The notes under the pieces were generated by a model. That model saw only the letters and a list, made by a program, of their open reading frames with translations, had not been told where the DNA came from and did no database searches. From positions 33,407,503-33,471,502 of the forward strand of contig OZ024726.1 in NCBI GenBank assembly GCA_964016875.1: 64,000 nt of DNA, written 5' to 3'. Below are positions 43,465 through 54,169 of the stretch, one piece after another (the first letter of the stretch is position 1; each line of letters opens with the position of its first letter). Both the position numbers and the translations under genes were made by a program. This DNA is from Fallopia convolvulus. Lineage: Eukaryota; Streptophyta; Magnoliopsida; Caryophyllales; Polygonaceae.

Positions 43465-44658
43465 TTAATTAGAAATAGTGTTCAAATGTCCAAAGTGGGC
43501 TACAATATCCTTATTTATGAGCATCAGAAAATTAGACTCAAGATCATTAAGGACAATATAGTTTAAACTAGAAATAAGGGAGGATTGTGCAATTGCATGA
43601 GCCAACACATTGGCTTCTCTCGACTTGAATTCAATCCGTGGTTGGATGGCAAAGGATTGCAGTAGCCTGACACATCTCTGGATGAGGAAGAAATCACAGT
43701 GAGTATGGAGTTCACTGTCTTGGATCAGCTTGATCGCCACGCTCGAATCAGATTCGATAACCAGCCTTTCAACACTTAAATTGATTGCAAGAGAGATGCC
43801 ATGGAATATGGCCCAAAGTTCCGCAGTCAAGGCAGTGCAAACACCACAGCGAAAGGTGTGCGCTTTTAGGAAAGCGCCAAACGAGTCACGAAGAATGCCT
43901 CCCCCCACCAGATTCACGGGGATTGCCCTTGCATATAACGTCGCAATTAAGCTTAATCCAACCTTCTGGGGGAGCAGACCAATGAATGTGCTATCTTGGA
44001 ATGGCCACAAGGTTACATCTGTTGTCGATAGGAGAAAGCCTGGATTTTTGTTTCAGAAAAGCGGTAAGAAAAGCGTCTGAATTTGAGCACACGACTCGTG
44101 ACAGCTTCACGATTTCATCGACACGATCAAAGATGAGCTTATTTCTTGTTTTCCACGAGAACCACATCATATAACCAAGCACCGTGCTCCACTTGTCTTG
44201 CTTGCGAAAATTGTCAAAAAGCCAAGTTCTTAAGCAAGCGGTGGAAAAGAAAGAAGGCGTTAAATTATTTCTAGCAAGAGCCAACCAAAATTTTCTAATC
44301 TCGGCACAATCCCTAAGAAGATGGAGCAGACTTTCATCTTGCTTGCACCGTGCACAAGCCGGGTCAGTGCTGAGATGACGCCTCACACGATTGATGTTGC
44401 ACAACAGAATGTTATGGACAACAAGGTAGAGAAAGTGACGAACCCGTTGCTGAACCGACGCAAACCAAATTTTGTCCCAAATTGGTTCCTATTGTGAAGG
44501 ATCGGACTGGTGGATTTTACTGACCGATTTGGTGGTAAAAATACTAGAAGTAGTGAGCCCCCAAAAGGGCTTATCTTTTGCATCAACATCATTAACAAGG
44601 TGAATAGCCATGAGTTGCTATCGATAGGAGACCAAAAGCAAGGGTGAAAGAGCTGCCC
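43465..44658 (-). pseudogene. LINE ORF2 C-terminus: zinc-binding and RNase H regions
   Basis: Minus-strand frames encode a CARCKQDESLLHLLRDC zinc-binding (zf-RVT) segment (about 44200-44404) and then an RNase H-like domain with TALTAELWAIFHG and VIESDSSVAI (43465-44010). Frames differ between the parts, so the protein is broken. Confidence 0.75.
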
Positions 44659-45206
44659 AGTCCCAACCAGTGAAGAAAAAAGCAGTAGGCGAACAAAAGC
44701 GATATGGGTCCTATTGCCTAGGCGTTAGGCGTCAGGCGAAAAGCGAAAGGCACTCTTTCTTGCAATTCTTTCTTTGTAGATTAGTATAATACTACAATGC
44801 TATAGAAATCATGAATTTCTATTATATGGTGCAAAATTTTAAGTTAGGTACCCTAGAATATTTTCTAATGATCTTAAATAGCAACATGATCTTCTCTAAG
44901 GCAGAAACATATAATGATGACATGATGTGTTTTCTAATGAATAATGTTGGGTTTGTTAGGAATTAGAATCATTACATGACAAAAAAAGGATAAAATAGAT
45001 TAATTAACTAAGCAAGCACACTCACATTGTGGTATTGTACAATAGAAAACTAGTGAATATGTTAATTAAGTAGACAAGGAAAGACAAACCAAAAATCTGA
45101 GATAAGAGTGAGATTAGAAAAGGAATGAGCAAGTAAAAAAAAACTAACTAAAATCAGAAAAAAAGATTCAACTTTGTACAAAATAGTCCTTTAGAAACAC
45201 AACAAT

Positions 45207-46602
45207 TGTTAAGAGGGTTTCTTGACAACAAATAAATTTATAATCAAGACCCCGCTAAGTACAGGAGAGTCAGGTTCGTCCACGGGAGAAAGTCTATGCC
45301 AAGTTTTGTTACTTAGAGCGCAAGTAATCAAGCAAAAGCAAGGGTTTTTATCAAAGGAGAGAGATTTCTAAGGTTAAGGTGTCTCCACAACAACAATCAT
45401 GCATACAAACGTTTAATGAAACATAAAAATCATGCCTTTATCACATAATGTTGTCAACTTTCGTCAACTAAGCAAGTAAATCAACTAACTTTTGTTTAAT
45501 CAATAAACTTAACTATCTATCTCTTCTACTTCAACTAGGATTGATCCGCTTTTGCTTCAAAATCCTAAATTGACTATTCTAATCCAAAGTTTCCGCTTTA
45601 TCTTCAACTATGAATGAGAAATTCCCTTTCAACTTTCGTTTCAAGTATTACGAGCAAGAGAATAGAATCATGCAATAAAGACAATCAAATCATGATCACA
45701 AACAAGCATGCACAACCATTGTTGGGTTAACCCCAACCTTAGAAGGAGAGACTACTCACAACTCATAATTGAAAAGAACATCTAAATTAATGAAAGGAAA
45801 AATTACAAAACTGAATTCAAAGCAAACTTGTCTTCGAAGCAACGCCAATTCTCGTCTCTCTCTCACACTCCCCTCTCTTCTCTCTTCTCTCTAACTTCTA
45901 CCCTAAACTAGGTTAATTGTGGATAAGAAAACTAAAGCTAGAACAAGAGTATTTATAGAGAAACTAAAGCTATCTAAAAGGAAAGAAATCTCTAAAAGAT
46001 ATATCCCTTAAAACTATCTAATAATAGGGATAAAAGATCATTAAATGCGCCGACTCGGGTGTCTCTACCGACACGGGACCCTCGGTACCGATCCCGTTAG
46101 GGTCGGTAGGACTCTTTGCTGAATTCTTCAAACTTCTTTTGCTGAACACCTCGTTATCAACCATGTGTACCTCGGTATCGACCCCTGCAGCCTCATTATC
46201 GATCCTCACAGGGTCGTTATCGACCCCCTTCAGCATTGAAAACAGCCTTGTAACTGAGAGTAAAACTTCGGTAGAGGCTTCGTTTCACCTAATTTTTCCT
46301 TGATTCTTTTTCCTTAGGCTCGATAACAGGTTTCTCTACTTCTTCCTTAGCTCGAACTTGATTCTTCATCTCTTTATGGACTTCATTCCTTGAGCTTTTC
46401 CTTGGCTTTGCTCCTTTCCTCTAAAGTTGCTCCAAACAGCTTCTAAAAACCTACAAAACACCACCAAAGTTTATGTAGACTCCATATCTTAAGGAAATAC
46501 GTAAACCTACACAAACGACTCAAAAAAAAAACACAAAACTAAAGAAAAAGACTCAAACACACAAAAACACACCCTAAAACACAACTAAAAAGGCGGATAT
46601 CA
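45207..46602 (-). mobile_element. Solo LTR, Athila-type, 1396 bp
   Basis: Duplication ACAAT at 45202-45206 and 46603-46607. In sense it starts TGATATCCGCC and ends CCCTCTTAACA, like the 21694 LTR. It shares the downstream block CGTGGACGAACCTGAC in reverse (about 45270-45285). It carries GGTCGATAACGACC and GGATCGGTACCGAGG motifs in 46047-46230. Confidence 0.85.
46047..46230. repeat. Palindrome cluster in the 45207 solo LTR
   Basis: Sense-strand forms GGGTCGATAACGACCC, GGATCGATAATGAGG, GGGTCGATACCGAGG and GGATCGGTACCGAGGG alternate with 25-50 bp spacers. Confidence 0.85.
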
Positions 46603-46898
46603 ACAATCATCGTCGGAGGGAGAAAATTATAGCCTAAAAAGTAGAACTCTATCAAGTAAAAGCTAAAAAACATAGCAATATTATTTAAAATTTTGTCTTT
46701 CCAATTATTTACCCTAAAAGTGTCCCCAAAGCGACTGAAGCCAAAAGGCGCCCGCCTTTCGCCTCATCGCCTTGACGCCTAGGCGCTCAAAGGCGCTCGC
46801 CTTATGGAAAATTCCCGCCTTGATCATCAAAAGGCGTTTTACTCATCGCCCTAACGCCTAGGCGCTAGGAGAGCGCCTAGGCGGCGCCTTTTTACTCA

Positions 46899-47272
46899 CT
46901 AGTCCCAACTGACCCCAGTCCAGAGTTCAATAACCGTTGTGTCAAGGATAGAATCTGAAATGGGGTTGGTGACAATAGTAGAGAGGGGTTTATCAAATAA
47001 GCAAATATGATGCCAAAAAAAGGTTGAGGTACCATTACCAACTATCATGCAAATTCCATGAGCCAAAGTTTCAACACCGTGTACAATTCCTCTCCAAGGC
47101 CTCTTGCAAAAAATATCAATATCAACTCTTCCAACACAATATTTGCCTCTGAGAAGTCGACTCCAAAGAGAACTTGGTTCGTGAATGGTGTGCCAGCTTA
47201 GTTTAGCAAGGAAGACAACATTCGAGTTCCGCATCGAACGCACCCCAAGACCGCCATGCTTCTTCGGCTGAG
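46899..47272 (-). pseudogene. LINE ORF2 fragment upstream of the insertion
   Basis: The minus strand encodes GGLGVRSMRNSNVVFLAKLSW and SSLWSRLLRGKYC, the segment between reverse transcriptase and RNase H in plant LINEs. The frame continues WAALSPLLL across the TIR element insertion. Confidence 0.75.
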
Positions 47273-47689
47273 CGAGGCATTATGAAAGAACTGGGTATAA
47301 GCAATGTTTATGTATACATTTTAAGGACAAAAAGGGTCTAGGATAAACTAGCAACTTGTCACAGAGTCTATTTACGGACAATATTATATTTTTGCTAAGG
47401 TATTTCTTGCTCTAGTTTATTTAGTGTGTATGCATAGATTTTGTGGTGCTTCAGATCCAAGAGTAAATGTCCACAAATCAGAATCATTGATGTCTACAAA
47501 TATTAGCCAAAACCTTGTGAGTTCGTTGTAGGCCGTTTTGCTTGCATTTAACTTTTGCGTGATTAGCCTACACTATGGGATTGGTTAAGCTTTCGTCCTC
47601 TCGTGGAAAAATAGATCAACTTCTTGAGTTTAGCCCAAGTTTAATTTGTTGGGGTGTTTGGGCTTCACTCATTAAAGATATTAAGCATG

Positions 47690-47965
47690 CTTTGCTTTGA
47701 AAGCTTAGGTGATGTGTTCTGAATGAGGAAGGAAAATTATGGGTCGAAGTCATTCACCATAAGTATGTTAGAAATAAAGTGGTTATGGCGGTGACCTTGT
47801 CATATATGTGGTCTAGCTTATAGCAGGGGATGGAACAAGTGGTTATCGCTTTTGGTTCTCGAACATGTTCAGATTTTTAACTGGTTGGTTTTGCATGGGG
47901 CTATTTGATTCTGGCAAATTATGACATTATAGGCATCTAACTAATAACCAAGAATTAATGCTTCT
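47690..47965 (+). pseudogene. Second LINE fragment, plus strand
   Basis: The translation has LNEEGKLWVEVIHHKYV, of the same LINE region (LWVKVLKGKY type), with several stops. It is a degraded copy in opposite orientation to the 43423 LINE. Confidence 0.5.
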
Positions 47966-48252
47966 CGTGTTTAAATGGAGAGGAAGATTTGCTGTATTTT
48001 TTAATGTACACATGACTATAATTTCATGTACGGATGACCAAATCTAACAAGTATGCCAAAAATTCAATCGATCTCACCCACAAACAAAACTCGAGATTGC
48101 AAAAAACTAAAGAACGAATCAACACAGAGAATTGGTGACCTAGTTCGGACCAAATCGATCGATCCTACTTCGGGGAGCCTCGGTTGGGGAGTTTCAACCC
48201 AAAATATAGCACTATGTTGAAAATTATTGTGTTCAGGTTACAAATCAAGCAA

Positions 48253-49290
48253 TCAAAGCGGCATAGCTAGAAACAAAAACCACGAACTCGAAGAGCTATG
48301 ATGATCTAAGAACAAAAACGAAGAACATAGGCAAGTAGGCATGGAATCGAGCTGGGCTGGGCTGGGCCGGTCCCGGGCCGAGCCACAACCGGGCCGGGCT
48401 AGAAAATCCGAACCTAGGACCTGCCCGGGTTTATACCGGGTTTCAACAAGAAAGCACTCCTTGCGCAAATGCACCCAAACTAGGTTGCCCGAGGCGAATA
48501 CAATGCGGCACCGACCGTAGTTATGAACCATATAAAGAACCACATTCTCGATCCCCTTCTTATGAACCATAGTGTAAGGGAAGGTCTCTAGAAACTCAAC
48601 CAACGAGCATGGCGACAGTTGAGATGGGCCTAGCTCTTAAAAAACCGAGGGTCACATGGTCGTTTTGAATAATAAACTCTCATGGACAGATGTAGTAGGA
48701 CCACGTATTAAGGACTCGAATTAGTGCATAGAGTTACTTATCATAGGTTGAGTAGTTAAGGGTAGGCCCGATTAACTTCTCGCTAAAGTAAGCAATGGGA
48801 TGCTTCTCTTGGTAGAGGACACCACCAATGCCAATGTATGTGTGAAGCATCACACTCAATCTCGAAAGGTCAGGAGAAGTCTAGCAACTAAAGTAAGGAG
48901 GCTTGGCACAAGGCCTTGTCATGTGTGATGTACCACACCACTATCATGCGCTTCTTGGTCAAGTCATGGAGGGGGCAGAAATGGTATTGAAGTTGCGCAC
49001 GAAGAGACGATAGAAAGCAGCAAGTCCAAGAAACGATCGGACCTCTGTGGCAGACTATGCCAATCCTGTATGGCCAGGACCTTGTCGTCGTCGATGCACA
49101 CCCGTCCTTGGAGATAACACACCCGTCCTGTATGGCACAGAAAGAGCACTTGGAAAGGTTGCCAAAGATGGTCTACATGGTCCTCGAGAGTCTTTGAAAA
49201 GATCAGAATATCGTCAAAGTAGACGAGAACAAACTTTCCAAGATACTCGACAGGCTAAAAGTCGTCATGCCTTATCAAAAATGAATCCAT
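48253..49290 (-). pseudogene. Chromovirus (Ty3/gypsy) pol remnants
   Basis: Minus-strand translations in several frames give VEFLETFPYTMVHKKGIENVV (end of RNase H), GNLVWVHLRKECF (C-terminal GPY-like region), PFEIECDAS (RNase H start), DRFLDLLLSIVSS-type connection remains and YFDDILIFSKTLEDHVDHL (RT active-site region, 49150-49240). Many stops and shifts. It joins the part at 50690-51300. Confidence 0.75.
48336..48430. repeat. GGGCCGGGCC-rich block, possible hAT end
   Basis: TAGGCATGGAATCGAGCTGG followed by GGGCTGGGCCGGTCCCGGGCC and further CCCGGGTT motifs resembles the subterminal region of plant hAT elements. No partner end or duplication was found. Confidence 0.3.
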
Positions 49291-50690
49291 ATTGCTAAAC
49301 TTAGTATAGTCAGTACGTCGGGGTTGAACCCAAATGAATCTTGTATTTCCAAGTCAGTATTTTTACCAACTAAGAATGTAAAAGGGAGGTTTGATTGAAT
49401 TTATAACTCTAAAGGCAAAGCAAATAACAAACAAGTAAACAAGTAAACAAGTTGAGACGAATCAAGTAGAGAAAACAGTTTCATTCATAAATATCAACTT
49501 TTGGTTTAAGTTCATTGATCATTGATTCTTCATTGATCAAGTATTTAAACCCTTTGATTATTCCAATCCTAATCTTATGTAATTAACAGGTCAACAAGTC
49601 TTGCATATACTTAATATCAAACAATGATGAAACGATCACAAATCAATTCAATATTAGGATTAAGAACAAGGATAATTCAGGATACATGCAACACAAAATA
49701 ATGAGTTAAGCATTCACACGCAATCAATTATCTTTCTCAATTGTCTTAGTCCAAAAAATCCTAAGACAATGAGTTTGCTACCAAGGATGAAGCTTTTCAA
49801 TGAGAAAACCTAAATCCTAGCAATAAAATATAATCAATCTCAACTAGTTGATCAGGCTAAAGAGAAATCAATAACATTCAATAACATTTTTATTTTAGTG
49901 CTTTACTCATCCCGATTCCGATCTCTTTTTGCTCTTCTTTTCGAGGATTTGTACTACCCTTAGTCGATTCTTCTTGCCTTGGTTGACCCACTTAGCCGTT
50001 TATGGCTGCCGTTTTTCTAACGACCGCTTAGACTACCAAACTTGTTTGGTACTAAGAATTCTTATGTGTTTCAAAAAAAATTAATCACAAGAGAAATTGA
50101 TATAATCAAAGTAACAATACTTTAGAATAAAATCTCACAAGTTACTTAGTTCAAAAGCTTCAACTAATGAATGAAACAAAGAAGTTTTAGTTCTCCATAA
50201 CAATAGCAAATCTCTCTAAGGTTTATCTCTAAACTTGCAATAGTAATGTTGATCATAATAAAACTCTAAAAGGTCTTTTAAAATATAAAAACACAAAAAC
50301 TAAAGATAAGAAAAGGAAACAAATAAAATACTATCGAAAAGTCTTCTCGCGAGCGGAATCCGACACAAGTAAATCATAGTTGCGGTTTGATTTTGTTGAC
50401 TTTTCCAAAGAGGATAATATTGCAATCGCGGTGATGTAAACTGCGGTTGCGACCTTCAATCCAGCAACTCTCAATAATGTCACCGCAGGTGCGACGGTGA
50501 AAACCGCAATTGCAGTTCTTCTACAAATCGTCTCTTCACTTGATTTTCTTCTAAAAACTCGATCTTCTTCATTTGTTCTTCAAACTTCAGTCTCATAATA
50601 AACAATCTAAAAGATCCTAGAACTCTCCTTAAAGTATGCTAAAAAGTCCTAGTTACCCTATAGAAACTGCATTGTATCAATACTCTTGGA
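49260..50690 (-). mobile_element. LTR-like insertion in the chromovirus RT
   Basis: It separates the RT parts MRLMNHMLQEY (50690 and above) and YLGKFVLVYFDDI (49250 and below). The sense strand begins TGATACAATGCAG near 50677 and carries repeated TTTACTTGTTTG and a GGGTTCAACCCCGAC block toward the other end, like Athila-type LTR 3' parts. AGTAT is present at both junctions, but the left terminus does not end in CA, so the boundary is approximate. Palindrome-like AACTGCAATTGCGGTT motifs occur at 50340-50520. Confidence 0.5.
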
Positions 50691-51300
50691 GCATGTGGTT
50701 CATGAGTCTCATGAAAGTACTCGGAGCATTAGTGAGCCCAAAAGGCATCATGAGCCACTCATATAACCCATACATTGTCTTGAAGGCGGTTTTCCACTCA
50801 TCGCCTTCCTTCATGCCGATTTGATGATATCCACTCTTAGATCCACCTTAGAAAAAATGGTGGTACCATGCAGCTTATCAAGCATATTGTTGAGCCTACA
50901 AATAGGATGTTGGTACTTGGCCATGATCTGTTTAATGGATATGTATTCGACACACATGCACCAAGATTCATCCTTCTTTGGAACAAGAATAACAAGCATA
51001 ACACAAGGGCTCATAGATTGTCGGACATACCCCTTTCTAAGAGTTTCTAAACCTGTCGTCATAGCTTCTTCATCTCTTCAGGGCCACCCTAATAAGCGGA
51101 TTTGTTTTGCAGAGACGCAACATGCACCAAATCTATCTAGTGCTCGATGCCTTGGATAGGAGGAAGGCCAAGAGGCAGTTCATCTGGAAGGACATTAATA
51201 AACTCCTCTAGTAGATCGGACACTAGTATAGGAAAAGGAGCATCATCGGAAGCTTCAACCACAAAGGGCATTGGCACAAGAAGAAAGCAGGGTGCGTTTC
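50690..51300 (-). pseudogene. Chromovirus pol remnant, RT N-terminal part
   Basis: The minus strand reads LLEEFINVLPDELPLGLPPIQG, then KGYVRQSMSPCVMLVILVPKKD, then WMCVEYISIKQI-like and NMLDKLHGTTIFSKVDL, the conserved start of chromovirus reverse transcriptase. Frames are broken. Confidence 0.75.
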
Positions 51301-51399
51301 CTCGGATAGAAGCATAAATCTCACTAGTGCGAGCTAAGAGGAGACATCGCTCGACACATCATTGCAGCTCGGGCGACATCAGCGGAGAAAGTGGTGCGC

Positions 51400-51650
51400 C
51401 CTGTTGGGCGTCGTTAGAACAGGGAGGCGCGCCCTTGCAAGTGTCGCTTTATAGGTGGGGCACGTATGTGTGAGAGGTGTGGGTGTTGGGCGGCACACTT
51501 GTCAAGGCGGCGCGTTGAGCTATGGGCGCGCATTTGTGGGCTACGCATAGAGTAAGTGGCGCGCCCTATGGGTGGCACGAGTGATAGGCGCGCCTGAGAG
51601 GACGTCGCAAGGGACAGGCGTAGCGGCATCGCGGAAAGGAGGTGGTGGGG
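51400..51650. repeat. GC-rich block with GGCGCGCC motifs
   Basis: GGCGCGCC or near forms at about 51424, 51505, 51529, 51558 and 51593, at 24-80 bp spacing. It lies beside the chromovirus remnant, in sequence much richer in GC than its surroundings. Open frames across it are composition effects. Confidence 0.6.
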
Positions 51651-51899
51651 GTGGCGGTGCTGGGTGGTTTGGAGGTCCTCTTAGGCTGAGTGCCCATGGC
51701 AAGAGAAAATCCGCCAGAAGAATCAATGCGGCGGGTAGGTGGCACCGATGGATGGGTCTCGGTAGTCAAGCTCGGTGTGTAGGTGGCCTTGTGACGATCG
51801 TGCTTAAGATGATCATGGAAGATCTCACTAGGCGTCATGAGGTGGAGAGTGATGCGCTTCCCGTAATAGCTAAAGGTATAAGTGTTAAGGAACCCCTAA

Positions 51900-52413
51900 C
51901 TATTAACTATGTTTTTGGATTGAAAGATGAATTCCAACCTTATATTAAAAAAACAATAAATATTAATGTAACTCACAACTCTTCCAAATTAACTATGGAC
52001 ATAATATTTAAGAGCAATATATAAGCATAATATAGTTTCTTCTCAAATTAGTTGACAACCAATTGAGTATAGTCCATATATTTTGTTTGTTGGGTAATCA
52101 TATTAGGGTATCAAATATGAGTATGAATATGATAAATATACATATTTTATATTTGGTATATTCTGATAATAATATGTGATAACAATATCAATTTGATATA
52201 CTTTAGAGTAATATCAGTGTTATTTTGATATTTTTCAAAAAATAGGTATATGAAAGATATCAGTCATATTCATACCAGACTCGATATCTTGATATCACTT
52301 ACTCATACATTGATTTCTATATTGATATCGAACCGACCCTTATATGTTAGGCTAAAACCCTTCACTTTTAGTGTGTAGTTCACAATTGATTCAACAAAAT
52401 CATATGTACATGA
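51900..52413. other. AT-rich sequence without recognised features
   Basis: Contains repeated GATATC and TTGATAT motifs (52180-52330). Nothing coding recognised. Confidence 0.4.
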
Positions 52414-53241
52414 TGTTGGAACAATCGTTGTTCTATGGTTTCTCTTAGTTTTGATGATAACAAACTTAGTTGGTATAACTTGCTTCTACATGTAAGTGTT
52501 TCAGGAAAAACAGGTACATATTCACGAGTGATGGAAGATTGTGAGGAACAATGGAGGGAACGAGTGACAGATTTAGGAAGCGCGTCTCGAAAGGAATGCG
52601 ACTTTCTATTAATGGCAAGTTACCAGATCTTCTGCGAAGATACGACAGCTGTAGGCGGTTGCTTGAGAAGATCAAAGGAAGGATAAGATCAAAGCTCACA
52701 CGATCTTATCTAGGAAATCCGAGATCATACGGTTTTGGAAAAAATCGGCATGGTTGAGGATCCAAATCACAAACAATACTTTCTCCTATTAGTGTGGGAT
52801 TTGTTAAGTGAAAATCTGCGTAATTAGGCAAGAATTACGTATGAGATCAGACTTGACATTTCTTATAAATAGCTAGGTTATAGCTAGGGTTTAAGTGTGG
52901 TTGTTTACAGCAAACTTGGAGAGAGAGCTTTTCAAGTGTACGAGTGTGTGGCTTTTTCCGGTGAAGAATCCACAAGTAAGTGAGTCAGTAGTTTACTTTC
53001 TCTTAGGTTTACGTTTAGGGTTGTAGAAGTCTAGTTGGTCAAACTTTGGTTGGTGCCTTAGTTACCAGGAAATTGACTTGCCTTGTAATCATTGAAACTT
53101 AATAAAAGTATTCTATTGAAAATCCTCAATGAGGAAGCCTCAAGGGTAGAGGTTTTTCTGTCTACGACTTGTTGGTCGGATAGAAAGTTTTTCTCTCTAA
53201 ATTCTATATTCTTATTGCTTATTTCCGCTACCCAGGGAACA
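52414..53241 (+). mobile_element. Ty1/copia-type solo LTR
   Basis: Starts TGTTGGAACAATCG, has TTTTGATGATAACAAA near 52449 (common at this place in copia LTRs), a TATA box TATAAATAG near 52865, and ends GGGAACA. The flanking 5 bp do not match, and no primer site follows. It is likely a solo or recombined LTR. Confidence 0.6.
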
Positions 53242-53248
53242 TTGCTGG

Positions 53249-53415
53249 TGTAATGACCCTCATATTCGTATGGATTTCCTAATTAAGTTGAAGATAGTTT
53301 CGCGGACGAAACTCTTTTAAGAGGGTACTATTGTAACGACCCTCATTTTTGTAAGGATTTCCTAGTTAAGTTTAAGTTAGTTTCGGGGACGAAACTATTT
53401 TTAAGGGGGTACTAT
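53249..53415 (+). repeat. Two 83-84 bp repeats of a chromovirus PPT/LTR junction
   Basis: Units starting at 53249 and 53332 each hold TGTAA(T/C)GACCC, then TTTCG(C/G)GGACGAAACT and AAG(A/G)GGGTACTAT. The third start, TGTAATATCCC at 53416, opens the full LTR. The unit spans an LTR start through a polypurine tract. Confidence 0.85.
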
Positions 53416-54092
53416 TGTAATATCCCTAATTTTTATAAAGGGTAAAAATGTAATTTTTACATGTCCTTTAATATAATAAAATATTTGAATATTTTAATTC
53501 GTAAGGTTATTTAGTTATAAGATTTTAAAATGTTATAAAATTGATTATAACTTTAAGATCATATTCAAAGGTTATTAATATGAGTCTTATTTAATATGTA
53601 AGTTATAATTTAATAATTATAAGTAATAAAGTTTATGTAGAAATATCATAGGATATTCCTAAATTTTACAATAAATGCTTTTTGGTAAAATTAATCAATT
53701 AAATTATAGTTTGGGGAATTATATATTTGGAATATATATATAATAAATATATTTATATTCTTATGGATTATTTTAACTAGAATTTTTTTATTAAAGGGGC
53801 ACCATCTAATAAAGGCGTGCGATACTGGTTTCATTGGGATCGTCGTCGTCCAATGCCGAGTTCCATGCCTGTCGAGCCACCATTTCTGGTTCTTCTTCCA
53901 TTTGTTGGTTGCAATTGTTTTTTTTTCCGGTAACTGTAAACGTAGTTGTGGGAGAGGGTTAGAGGTTTAACAATTAAATTAAAAATATATATAAATTATA
54001 TATGATGTCGGTTTTAATTTAAGGGGAGGGATTTTCGGTGTTGGTTAAAAAAAATGTAGAGATCTGTTTCTTGTAGATACAATAATATATCC

Positions 54093-54169
<77 letters not shown>

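Larger units (their letters stand above)
44668..46900. mobile_element. TIR element in the LINE, 2.2 kb, 9-bp TSD
   Basis: AGTCCCAAC duplicated at 44659-44667 and 46901-46909. Ends CAGTGAAGAAAAAAGC and, in reverse complement, AGTGAGTAAAAAGGCGCC are partly inverted. Both subterminal regions are rich in CCTAGGCG/GGCGTT motifs (44715-44755 and 46740-46890). The 9-bp duplication suggests a MULE-type element. No transposase. It contains a solo LTR. Confidence 0.75.
43423..47272 (-). mobile_element. 5'-truncated LINE, interrupted
   Basis: Duplication CGAGGCATT at 43414-43422 and 47273-47281, with the minus-strand poly(A) at 43421-43428. Only the 3' part of the reverse-transcriptase ORF remains. With the 2.2 kb insertion at 44668-46900 removed it is about 1.6 kb. 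Truncation at the 5' side is usual for target-primed insertion. Confidence 0.85.

Noticed and set aside
51414..52024. Frames on both strands over the GGCGCGCC block
   Set aside because: Composition effect; mutually overlapping and without homology.
54097..54167. Long (TA)n tract as a structural or regulatory element
   Set aside because: Simple microsatellite, as at 20409-20452 and 34276-34297; nothing indicates function.
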